Shown here piece after piece: positions 57,529 through 64,000 of a stretch of DNA of 64,000 nucleotides. The notes under the pieces were generated by a model. That model was given only the letters and a program-made list of their open reading frames with translations. It was not told the DNA's origin and made no database searches. The translations under genes and the position numbers were made by a program. The stretch spans positions 992,001-1,056,000 of the forward strand of contig CBDAQU010000002.1 in NCBI GenBank assembly GCA_965199235.1, written 5' to 3'. Position 1 is the stretch's first letter. Every line of letters starts with the position of its first letter. The stretch comes from BOG-908 sp965199235. Its GTDB lineage: Bacteria; Pseudomonadota; Alphaproteobacteria; Acetobacterales; Acetobacteraceae.

Positions 57529-59400
57529 ATGTTCAGATGGTTCGAACGCCTCCTAACCCCCACCGCCCCGCCGCCGCCCGGCGAACCCCCTGCCAGCCTG
57601 GGCGCGTTCTACTGGCACTTTCTCCGCCAGTCCCGCCCCCTCGTGGCCGCCCTGTTCCTCGTCGGCACCGCCACCGCGTTCGTCGACAGCCTGATCCCCG
57701 CCTTCCTGGGCCAGGTCGTCTGGCTGGTCACGCGGTTCAAACCCGCCGAACTCTGGCCTGCAGCCGGCGGCGAACTGGCCGGCATGGCCGCGGTGCTGCT
57801 CGTCGTGCGCCCCGGCTGCCTGCTGCTGCGCAACCTGGTCACCAACCAGGCCATCGCGCCCGGCATGACCAACCTCATCCGCTGGCAGAGCCACTGGCAC
57901 GTCATCCGCCAAAGCTGGACCTTCTTCCAGAACGATTTCGCCGGCCGCATCGCCAACCGCGTCGTCCAGGTAGGCCCCGCGTTGCGCGAAAGCATTGTCG
58001 CGACCACCAACGCCGTCTGGTACATCATCATCTACGGCGGCAGTGCGATGCTGCTGATGGGGCGCGCCGACGCCCGTCTGGCGCTGCCCATGGCGCTATG
58101 GTTCGTCGCCTACGTCTTCCTGCTGCGCTGGTTCGTGCCGCGCGCCCGTGACCGCTCCCGCCGCACGTCCGAGGCCCGCTCGGCGCTCACCGGCGGCGTC
58201 GTGGACAGCTATACGAACGTCCTGACGGTAAAGCTGTTCGCCCGCGCAACCGACGAGGACGCCCACGTCGCCGGCTTGGTGGACAACCATACCGCCATCT
58301 ACCAGAACAGCACCCGGCTGCTAACGACCTGGGTGCTGCTGCTGCAGGTGACCAACGCCTGCATGGTGGTCGGCACCGCCGGGCTCTCGATCTTGCTGTG
58401 GCGTCGCGGCGCCGTCGGCGTGAGCGTGGTCGCCATGGCCCTGCCGCTCGCCTGGCAGGTGACCAACATCGCCGGCTGGGTGTCCGACAGCGTCACCAGC
58501 ATCTTCGAGAACGTGGGCGTGGTGCAGGACTCGATGCGCTCCATAGCCGTGCCGCGGCAGCGGCCGGACGCACCCGGCGCGCGCCCGCTCGTGATCAGCC
58601 ACGGCGCCATCGCCTTCGAGGGCGTGCATTTCGGCTACGGCACCGAGCGCGGCGTGCTGCACGGGCTCGACCTCTCCATCGCACCCGGCGAGCGCATCGG
58701 GCTGATCGGCCGATCGGGCGCAGGCAAGTCCACGCTGGTGAACCTGCTGCTCGGCTTCTACGTGCCGGAAGACGGCCGCATCGTGGTCGACGGCCAGGAC
58801 ATCGCCCGCGTCACCCAGGAGAGCCTGCGCGCCCAGATCGGCATGGTGACGCAGGATACCTCGCTGCTGCACCGCTCCATCCGCGAGAACATCCGCTACG
58901 GCCGCCCCTCCGCCCCCGAGGCCGAGGTGATCGACGCCGCCCGCCGCGCCCACGCCGAGAGTTTCATCGAAACGCTGGAGGACTGGAACGGCCGCCGCGG
59001 CATGGACGCCCAAGTCGGCGAGCGCGGCGTGAAGCTTTCGGGCGGCCAGCGTCAGCGCGTGGCCATCGCCCGGGTCATCCTGAAGGACGCGCCGATCCTG
59101 GTGCTTGACGAGGCCACCAGCGCGCTCGACTCCGAAGTCGAGAACGCGATCCAGGAGCAGTTGGACGGGCTGATGGAGGGGCGCACCGTGATCGCCATCG
59201 CCCACCGCCTTTCCACCATCGCCAGGATGGACCGCCTCGTGGTGCTGGACGCCGGACGTGTCGTGGAGCAGGGCACCCATGCAGCGCTGCTCGCCAAAGG
59301 CGGCCACTACGCCGGCCTGTGGCAACGCCAGTCGGGCGGCTTTCGCACCCAGGACGCGCAGGTGGCCGCGGGCGCGGCTTGTGGCACCTGGGGAGTTTGA
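57529..59400 (+). CDS. ABC exporter (fused membrane and ATPase domains)
   Basis: 623 residues. Six-helix membrane domain (about 30-330), then ATPase: Walker A GRSGAGKST, Q-loop MVTQDTSLLH, signature KLSGGQRQRVAIARVI, Walker B ILVLDEATSALD, H-loop IAHRLSTI. A half-transporter that would homodimerise. Substrate unknown; close to the lipid operon, so a lipid is possible. Confidence 0.92.
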   Translation: MFRWFERLLTPTAPPPPGEPPASLGAFYWHFLRQSRPLVAALFLVGTATAFVDSLIPAFLGQVVWLVTRFKPAELWPAAGGELAGMAAVLLVVRPGCLLLRNLVTNQAIAPGMTNLIRWQSHWHVIRQSWTFFQNDFAGRIANRVVQVGPALRESIVATTNAVWYIIIYGGSAMLLMGRADARLALPMALWFVAYVFLLRWFVPRARDRSRRTSEARSALTGGVVDSYTNVLTVKLFARATDEDAHVAGLVDNHTAIYQNSTRLLTTWVLLLQVTNACMVVGTAGLSILLWRRGAVGVSVVAMALPLAWQVTNIAGWVSDSVTSIFENVGVVQDSMRSIAVPRQRPDAPGARPLVISHGAIAFEGVHFGYGTERGVLHGLDLSIAPGERIGLIGRSGAGKSTLVNLLLGFYVPEDGRIVVDGQDIARVTQESLRAQIGMVTQDTSLLHRSIRENIRYGRPSAPEAEVIDAARRAHAESFIETLEDWNGRRGMDAQVGERGVKLSGGQRQRVAIARVILKDAPILVLDEATSALDSEVENAIQEQLDGLMEGRTVIAIAHRLSTIARMDRLVVLDAGRVVEQGTHAALLAKGGHYAGLWQRQSGGFRTQDAQVAAGAACGTWGV

Positions 59401-59401
59401 C

Positions 59402-59470
59402 TCAAAGGCAAGCAGTCCTTTGTCCAAAAAGGACCAAAACACCTTTATTCACCTGGTCCGCGGCTACAGC
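59402..59470 (+). terminator. Palindromic intergenic element F
   Basis: Hairpin TCCTTTGTCCAAAAAGGA (59416-59433) followed by CCAAAACACC and CCTGGTCCGCGG; matches the first half of element D. Placed between the converging exporter and epimerase genes. Confidence 0.7.
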
Positions 59471-60453
59471 CATTGCGTCCCCTCGCGCCAGGCTAGGGTG
59501 TCGCGCAGGCCGTCCGCCAGGCCGATGCGCGGTGCCCACAGGTTCGGTGGCACGCGCAGGCGGGGGTCCGGGCGCCAATCGCGATGCAGTATCTCTCGCG
59601 CCTTGCCGCGGCCGAACAGCGCCGGTTGCCGGCTCACGGCCGACCAGGCATCGCTGACGCCGCCCGCCGTCATGATCAGCCGGTCCGGCACGGCGACGAA
59701 GCGCGGGGCAGCCCGGGCGGCGAGCCGGACCACGTCGCGCCAGGCATGGCCGTCCCGCGCGTCGTCGCACACCTCGAAAACCCTGCCGCCCGCGGGCAGC
59801 GCCGCGGTGCAGAAGGCGAGCACGGCGGCGGCCACGTCGCGCGCGTGCACCATAGCCAGCCGAAGCTCCGGCGCCCGCGGCACCGGCACGGCAAAGCCAC
59901 CTGCCACGCGAAGCAGCGACTCGGTCGCTGCGTCCCAGGGCCCGTAGACGACGCAGGGGCGCAGGATCACCCAGTCCGAGGCATCCTCGCCGAAAGCCGC
60001 CGCCAGCGCCCGCTCGCCGTCCCGCTTGCTCGCGGCGTAGGGCGAGAGGGAGGGCGCACGCGCCACCTGGGACGAGATGTGGACGAAGCGGCACCCGGGC
60101 ACGCGGCGTGACGCGGCGGCCAGGCGGCCGGTGCCGTCCCTGTTGGTCGACTGGAACGCGGCGGCGTTGCGCGCCTTGATCGCGCCCGCGGCGTGGACCA
60201 CCACAGACGCCCCCTCGACCAGCCGGGCGAGCGCCTGGCTGTCGGCCAGGTCGCCCTCCACCAGCTCCATCGGCATGCCGGCGAGCAACGGGTGGGCCGG
60301 GTCGCGCCGAACCAGCAGACGCACCCGCCAACCCGCATGCGACAGGGCGGCCACGCAGAACCGCCCGAGGAAACCAGTGCCGCCGGTAACGGCGGCGACC
60401 CGCCCGCCGCCGGCCTGCAGACCAGGCGCCAGGCCCTCGCCGGCCAGAGTCAC
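59464..60453 (-). CDS. NAD(P)-dependent epimerase/dehydratase, candidate ceramide reductase (CerR)
   Basis: 329 residues, extended SDR. Cofactor motif VAAVTGGTGFLGRFCVAAL, VVVHAAGA, catalytic Tyr-x-x-x-Lys in LSPYAASKRDGERA. In Caulobacter an SDR of this sort (CerR) reduces the oxo-ceramide. Last gene of the hydroxylase-acyltransferase-ligase operon. GTG start at 60453 is the last of four in the 14-bp repeat. Confidence 0.85.
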   Translation of the reverse strand: MTLAGEGLAPGLQAGGGRVAAVTGGTGFLGRFCVAALSHAGWRVRLLVRRDPAHPLLAGMPMELVEGDLADSQALARLVEGASVVVHAAGAIKARNAAAFQSTNRDGTGRLAAASRRVPGCRFVHISSQVARAPSLSPYAASKRDGERALAAAFGEDASDWVILRPCVVYGPWDAATESLLRVAGGFAVPVPRAPELRLAMVHARDVAAAVLAFCTAALPAGGRVFEVCDDARDGHAWRDVVRLAARAAPRFVAVPDRLIMTAGGVSDAWSAVSRQPALFGRGKAREILHRDWRPDPRLRVPPNLWAPRIGLADGLRDTLAWREGTQWL

Positions 60454-60495
60454 GCGGCCAGAGTCACGCGGCCAGGGTCACGCGGCCAGGGTCAC
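60454..60495 (-). repeat. 14-bp tandem repeat forming three minicistrons
   Basis: On the minus strand the unit GTGACCCTGGCCGC (variant GTGACTCTGGCCGC) recurs at 60495, 60481 and 60467, then the epimerase start at 60453. The ligase stop TGA overlaps the first GTG. Each unit reads Met-Thr-Leu-Ala-Ala-stop, its TGA overlapping the next GTG. Confidence 0.9.
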
Positions 60496-62282
60496 GCTGG
60501 AATGGCGGCTTCCGCGAGCGTTCCAGCCAGGTAGCGCTGCCGGGTCGCCGACCGGCTGAGCTTGCCCGATGAGGTGTAGGGCAGCGTGTTGGCGGCCAGC
60601 AGCACCACCCTGCCGTCGAGGCCATGCTGCGCGCGCAGCGAGTTGCCGATGGCCGCGACCAGCGAGTCGCGCGCGCCCCGCTCGACGCTGGCGCGGGCTT
60701 CGGCGGCCAGGATCAGCACCTCCTGCCCATCCTCCTCGACGGAGAAGGCGGCGACGTTGCCGGTGCGAACCTCCGGCACCGACTGCTCGATGGTCCACTC
60801 CAAATCCTGCGGCCAGATGTTGCGGCCGTTGATGATGATCAGGTCCTTGGCGCGCCCGGTGATCACCAGCGCGCGGTCCAGCCAGTAGCCGAGGTCGCCG
60901 GTATCCAGCCAGCCCTCTGCGGAGAGGACAGCGTTGGTCTCCGCCGGCCGTCCGTCGTAGCCGCGCATCAGGCTCGGCCCGCGCGCGACGATGCGCCCCA
61001 CCGTGCGGTCGCCCACAGCACCCCCGTCGGCGCCGCGGACCTCGACCTCGTGAAGCGGCAGAGGCGAGCCGCACAGCACCACCGTGCGGGCGCGCTGGCC
61101 GGCTCCGCTCGGCGCCACGGCCACTCCCTCCTGCTCCAGCCGGTCCAGGTCGACGGTGTCGGTCTCGATGCCGCGCCCGACCGGCGCGAAGCTGATCGCG
61201 AGCGTCGCCTCGGCCATGCCGTAGCTCGGCAGGAAGCTGGTGGCGTTGAAACCGTAGGGCGCGAAGCTCTCGGCGAAGCCGGTCAGCACGGCAGGCCGGA
61301 TCATGTCGCCGCCGATACCTGCGATCCGCCAGCAAGACAGGTCCAGGGTGAGGGACTGGGCCATGCGGGCGCGGCGCACGCTGAGGTCGTAGCCGAAGCT
61401 CGGGCTGTAGGCGATGGTGCAGCGGCGTTCGGAAATCAGCGACAGCCACAGCAGCGGCCGGCGCGCGAAATCCTGCGTCGCCAGCAGGTCCACCGTCGTC
61501 TGTCCGGCCATCGGGCTGATCAGGAAACCGACCAGCCCCATGTCGTGGTAGAGCGGCAGCCAGGAGATCGCCCGGTCCCAGGGCCGTATCTGCAGGCCGT
61601 GCTGCAGGGTGGCGCACACGTTGGCCATCAGCGCGCGGTGATGCACCACGACGCCGAGCGGGAACCGCGTGCTGCCCGAGGAGAACTGCAGGTAGGCGAT
61701 CGCGTCCGGTCCGATCACCGGCAAGCACGAAGCCGCGCTGTCGGAGCCGAGGCTCGCCAGGTCGTCGAGGCTGCGGCATATCCGCAAGGCCAGGTCGACC
61801 GCGACCGGCGCCATCCAGGCGATCAGCGAGGCCGGCGCGAACAATGCCGCCGCGCGTGCCTCCACCATCATCCGCCTGACATGCGCGAGGTAGGCTGGGC
61901 GGCCGCCAAAGGCCGCCGGCAGCGGCAGCGGCACCGGAACCAGCCCGGCATACTGGCAGGCGAAGAACGCGATGACGAACTCCGGCTGCGTCGCGGCCAC
62001 GATGGCGACGCGGTCGCCCGGGCCGAGCGACGAGCCGAGCAGTCTGGCGGCCAGGCTGCGTGCCGCCTCGGCCAGCTCACGATAGGGCAGCGCCCGCGTC
62101 AGCTCCCCCTTCACGGAATAGAAGTTCAGGCCAGCGTCGCCCCTGGCGGCGTAGTCGAGCGCATCGAGCGACGTTGCGAAATCTCCCCTGCGCTGCGCGA
62201 AGGCGCTGGAGGAGGGCATCTGGTCGAACAAGGACAGGGCTCCGGATGGCGTGCACGGCACCGGCCGCGCGTCGGCGGTCAT
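60492..62282 (-). CDS. Fatty acyl-AMP ligase (FAAL-like)
   Basis: 596 residues, adenylate-forming family. AMP-binding loop YLQFSSGSTRFPLGVV, A5-like YGMAEATLAISF, GYWLDRALVITGRAKDLIII and C-terminal TSSGKLSR with the catalytic Lys. The Phe/Tyr-rich N-terminal and the FAAL-style spacing suggest transfer of an activated fatty acid to an acyl carrier protein instead of CoA. ATG overlaps the acyltransferase stop (ATGA). Confidence 0.88.
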   Translation of the reverse strand: MTADARPVPCTPSGALSLFDQMPSSSAFAQRRGDFATSLDALDYAARGDAGLNFYSVKGELTRALPYRELAEAARSLAARLLGSSLGPGDRVAIVAATQPEFVIAFFACQYAGLVPVPLPLPAAFGGRPAYLAHVRRMMVEARAAALFAPASLIAWMAPVAVDLALRICRSLDDLASLGSDSAASCLPVIGPDAIAYLQFSSGSTRFPLGVVVHHRALMANVCATLQHGLQIRPWDRAISWLPLYHDMGLVGFLISPMAGQTTVDLLATQDFARRPLLWLSLISERRCTIAYSPSFGYDLSVRRARMAQSLTLDLSCWRIAGIGGDMIRPAVLTGFAESFAPYGFNATSFLPSYGMAEATLAISFAPVGRGIETDTVDLDRLEQEGVAVAPSGAGQRARTVVLCGSPLPLHEVEVRGADGGAVGDRTVGRIVARGPSLMRGYDGRPAETNAVLSAEGWLDTGDLGYWLDRALVITGRAKDLIIINGRNIWPQDLEWTIEQSVPEVRTGNVAAFSVEEDGQEVLILAAEARASVERGARDSLVAAIGNSLRAQHGLDGRVVLLAANTLPYTSSGKLSRSATRQRYLAGTLAEAAIPA

Positions 62283-63469
62283 GGGGACAGTGCTCTCTCA
62301 TAGACCCGATACGTCTTGTAGCGGCGTCCGCCAACCGCCTCGGCCAAATGCCGCATCGGCAGGTTGTCTTCCAATATCCACGACATCTCCACCGAGTCGA
62401 TGCCCATCGCCGCCGCCTCGCGCCGCAGCGCCTCCATCAGGTGCAGCGGCAGGAGCTGGCCGAGCAGGCTGGTCGAGTGACGGCGGAGCATGCCCATCAG
62501 CGGCACGCGGGAGGTCTTCACCCCGGAGACCTTGAGCCGCCACAGCAGCCTGGCCCAGCCGAACGGCAGCAGCCGGCCAGACAGGCCGTCGATCGCCTCG
62601 TTGAGGTTGGGCAGGCACAGTCCGAAGGCGGCAGGCTCGCCATCCACCTCGGCGAACCAGACCAGGCGCTCGTGCAGGAGCGGCTTCATCGCGGTAGCCA
62701 TGTGCGCCACCTCCTCGCGCGTGATCGGCACGAAGCCCCAGTGGTCGCTCCAGCCATCGTTGTAGATGGCGACGAGCTTCTCGACGTCGCTCTGCAGCGC
62801 CGCACGGCGCAGCGTCCGCAGCTTGACGCGCGCGGGCAGGCCGCGCGCGACGATGGCGGCTGCCGCCGGCGGCAGGACGGTGGTCGTCTGCACCACGTAG
62901 GCATACAGGTCGCGCACCTTGCGGTAGCCGAGCGCGCCGAGATGGGCGTCCAGCCAGGGCGGGTCGTGCGGCATCATCAGCATCGGCGGCGTGTCGAAGC
63001 CTTCGACGAGGAGGCCGCTCTCCTCGTTGATCGACAGGCTGAACGGGCCCTGAACGCGGGTCACGCCGCGCTGGCGCAGCCACGCTTCCGCGGCGCGGAC
63101 CAGGCTGGCCGAGACGGTGGGATCGTCGGTTGCTGCGAGCAGGCCGAAATGGCCTACCTGCTTGTCGTCGAGCAGGCGATCCTGCTGCGCGCTGATCCGG
63201 CCGACATCCCTGCCGTCCCGGGTGGCGAGCCAGAGTGCCACCTCTGCGTGGCCGAAGAAGGGATTGCCGCTGGCGGTCAGCGCTGCCCGCCGCTCGGTCA
63301 GCAGCGGCGTGACGAAATGCGGGTCGTCGCGGAGCAGCATCTGCGGCAGGCGGATGAAACGGTCCAGCTCGCGGCGGCTGCGCACCGGCAGGATGACGAT
63401 CGGCGAGCCGGCGGTCGAGTGCTCGCGCGGCCCTTGAGCGGCGCGGTCGGCTTCGGCCGTGGCGCTCAA
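62279..63469 (-). CDS. GNAT-fold N-acyltransferase, candidate bacterial ceramide synthase
   Basis: 396 residues. Opens IVILPVRSRRELDRFIRLPQ and FVTPLLTERRAALTASGNPF, continues with VQGPFSLSINEESGLLVEGF and ends EMSWILEDNLPMRHLAEAVG, a double-GNAT layout. Bacterial ceramide synthase (bCerS) of Caulobacter is a GNAT-like protein of similar length coded with CerR and an acyl ligase. TTG start at 63469 overlaps the hydroxylase stop (TTGA); no better start follows before the conserved region. Substrate assignment is inference. Confidence 0.72.
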   Translation of the reverse strand: MSATAEADRAAQGPREHSTAGSPIVILPVRSRRELDRFIRLPQMLLRDDPHFVTPLLTERRAALTASGNPFFGHAEVALWLATRDGRDVGRISAQQDRLLDDKQVGHFGLLAATDDPTVSASLVRAAEAWLRQRGVTRVQGPFSLSINEESGLLVEGFDTPPMLMMPHDPPWLDAHLGALGYRKVRDLYAYVVQTTTVLPPAAAAIVARGLPARVKLRTLRRAALQSDVEKLVAIYNDGWSDHWGFVPITREEVAHMATAMKPLLHERLVWFAEVDGEPAAFGLCLPNLNEAIDGLSGRLLPFGWARLLWRLKVSGVKTSRVPLMGMLRRHSTSLLGQLLPLHLMEALRREAAAMGIDSVEMSWILEDNLPMRHLAEAVGGRRYKTYRVYERALSP

Positions 63470-64000
63470 ACGCTGCCGCTCGCCGTCTGGGTTTCGAGAG
63501 GCTCCTGGCGCCCGCTTTCCTGGCGAGCGCTCTCCTGGCGCCGATAGCGGGCCGGCCGGTCCCTCGGCAGCTCGCCGGACAGCTCGGCGACCCAGGGAAA
63601 GCGAGCCGCCTCCTCCACCGTGTAGCCGAGGTTGAACACGTGCGGCGACCGCCGACGGTCGCGGGCAGAGCCGTAAAAGGTGCCGAGCAACTGGTCCACG
63701 CCGAACGAGGTGATGCCGTAATTGCCGACCTCGTCGTGGAAATGGTGCATGAGGTGAAGCTCCTTCATGCGCCGGAACAACCGGCTCCTCGGCTTGAAGT
63801 TCAGGTGCTGCACGCAATGCGAGAACTCGTAGGCGCAGGTGACCACAAGGCCGGTGCCGACGGCCGCCGCAGCACCGGCCAGCCCGCCGCCGATCAGCCA
63901 GCCGAGAGGTGCCGTGATCGCGAGGATCGTGGGCAGCGTCGTCACCGGGGCGCCGAACAGCACGTCCATCCGGTGCGGGTCCTGGTGGTGGTCGAAATGG
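63466..64000 (-). CDS. Fatty acid hydroxylase/sterol desaturase family protein, 5' end outside window
   Basis: The frame runs off the right edge. Di-iron histidine motifs are visible: HFDHHQDPHR at the edge, EFSHCVQH, and HLMHHFHDE. Membrane helices lie between (TILAITAPLGWLIGGGLAG, AAVGTGLVVTCAY). Such enzymes hydroxylate fatty acyl chains, here perhaps of a sphingolipid. The C-terminus is a repeated RQESA/RQESG/RQEP peptide. Confidence 0.88.
   Translation of the reverse strand, partial: HFDHHQDPHRMDVLFGAPVTTLPTILAITAPLGWLIGGGLAGAAAAVGTGLVVTCAYEFSHCVQHLNFKPRSRLFRRMKELHLMHHFHDEVGNYGITSFGVDQLLGTFYGSARDRRRSPHVFNLGYTVEEAARFPWVAELSGELPRDRPARYRRQESARQESGRQEPLETQTASGSV
63500..63541 (-). repeat. 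In-frame 15-bp repeat at the end of the hydroxylase gene
   Basis: Three units of about 15 bp (starting CGCCAGGA on the minus strand) encode RQESA, RQESG and RQEPL. Period is a multiple of three. Confidence 0.75.

Overview
The window reads as a high-GC alphaproteobacterial chromosome, most likely from the family Acetobacteraceae. The reasons are the type of intergenic palindromes (AAGCAATCC / GGCAAGTCC elements near 38.0, 57.4 and 59.4 kb), which I remember from acetic acid bacteria, a GMC oxidoreductase / DoxX / cupin / SMP-30 operon, and what looks like a bacterial sphingolipid locus at the right edge. The family name is inference from memory, not from a search.

Positions 1-20440 are the right-hand part of a Tn7-like transposon. 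Its transposition genes tnsA, tnsB, tnsC and tniQ (20334 down to 15500, minus strand) are coupled by short overlaps. The element ends in ACA at 20440. Directly after it, at 20441, a chromosomal comM gene (YifB-type Mg-chelatase-like AAA+ protein of natural transformation) resumes in frame, missing its 5' half. The left end and the 5' half of comM lie outside the window. The cargo, from the left edge, is: a LexA/S24-like regulator fragment without its catalytic residues; a small hypothetical gene; an HTH regulator divergent from a C5 cytosine methyltransferase; a MORC/MutL-type GHKL ATPase fused to a PD-(D/E)XK-like nuclease, which with the methyltransferase resembles a restriction-modification pair; a zinc-ribbon protein with a decayed tyrosine-recombinase fold; and a tight minus-strand run of eight genes (15369 down to 6900). 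That run encodes two ClpP-like envelope proteases (one apparently inactive), an OmpA-type lipoprotein, a four-helix membrane protein with two cytoplasmic coiled-coil regions, a secreted Rossmann/vWA-like protein, a glycine-zipper lipoprotein, an AHH-type nuclease toxin and its Imm11-like immunity protein. I know no described system with this composition, and it is my main candidate for a new one.

Positions 20441-52613 are ordinary chromosome with scattered decay. They hold a GH16 glycosidase, an alpha/beta hydrolase with a quinone oxidoreductase, a CLC channel, a frameshifted mntA-hepT toxin-antitoxin pair, the lepB-rnc-era-recO operon, a DEAD-box helicase, small membrane proteins, a DUF900 hydrolase, a fused enoyl-CoA hydratase / 3-hydroxyacyl-CoA dehydrogenase, an S10 peptidase, a dienelactone hydrolase, ettA, a CAU-anticodon tRNA, ppa, two frameshifted small genes, a porin and a tripartite RND efflux operon of the heavy-metal type.

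Positions 52936-57335 are a five-gene oxidation operon; 57529-59400 is an ABC exporter. Positions 64000 down to 59464 are a four-gene minus-strand operon (fatty acid hydroxylase, GNAT-like N-acyltransferase, fatty acyl-AMP ligase, NAD-dependent epimerase) that fits ceramide synthesis. In both of the last operons one gene-gene junction has been tandemly duplicated with a period of 3n-1 (23 bp and 14 bp). Each copy therefore forms a tiny open reading frame whose stop overlaps the next start, giving a chain of minicistrons between two genes.
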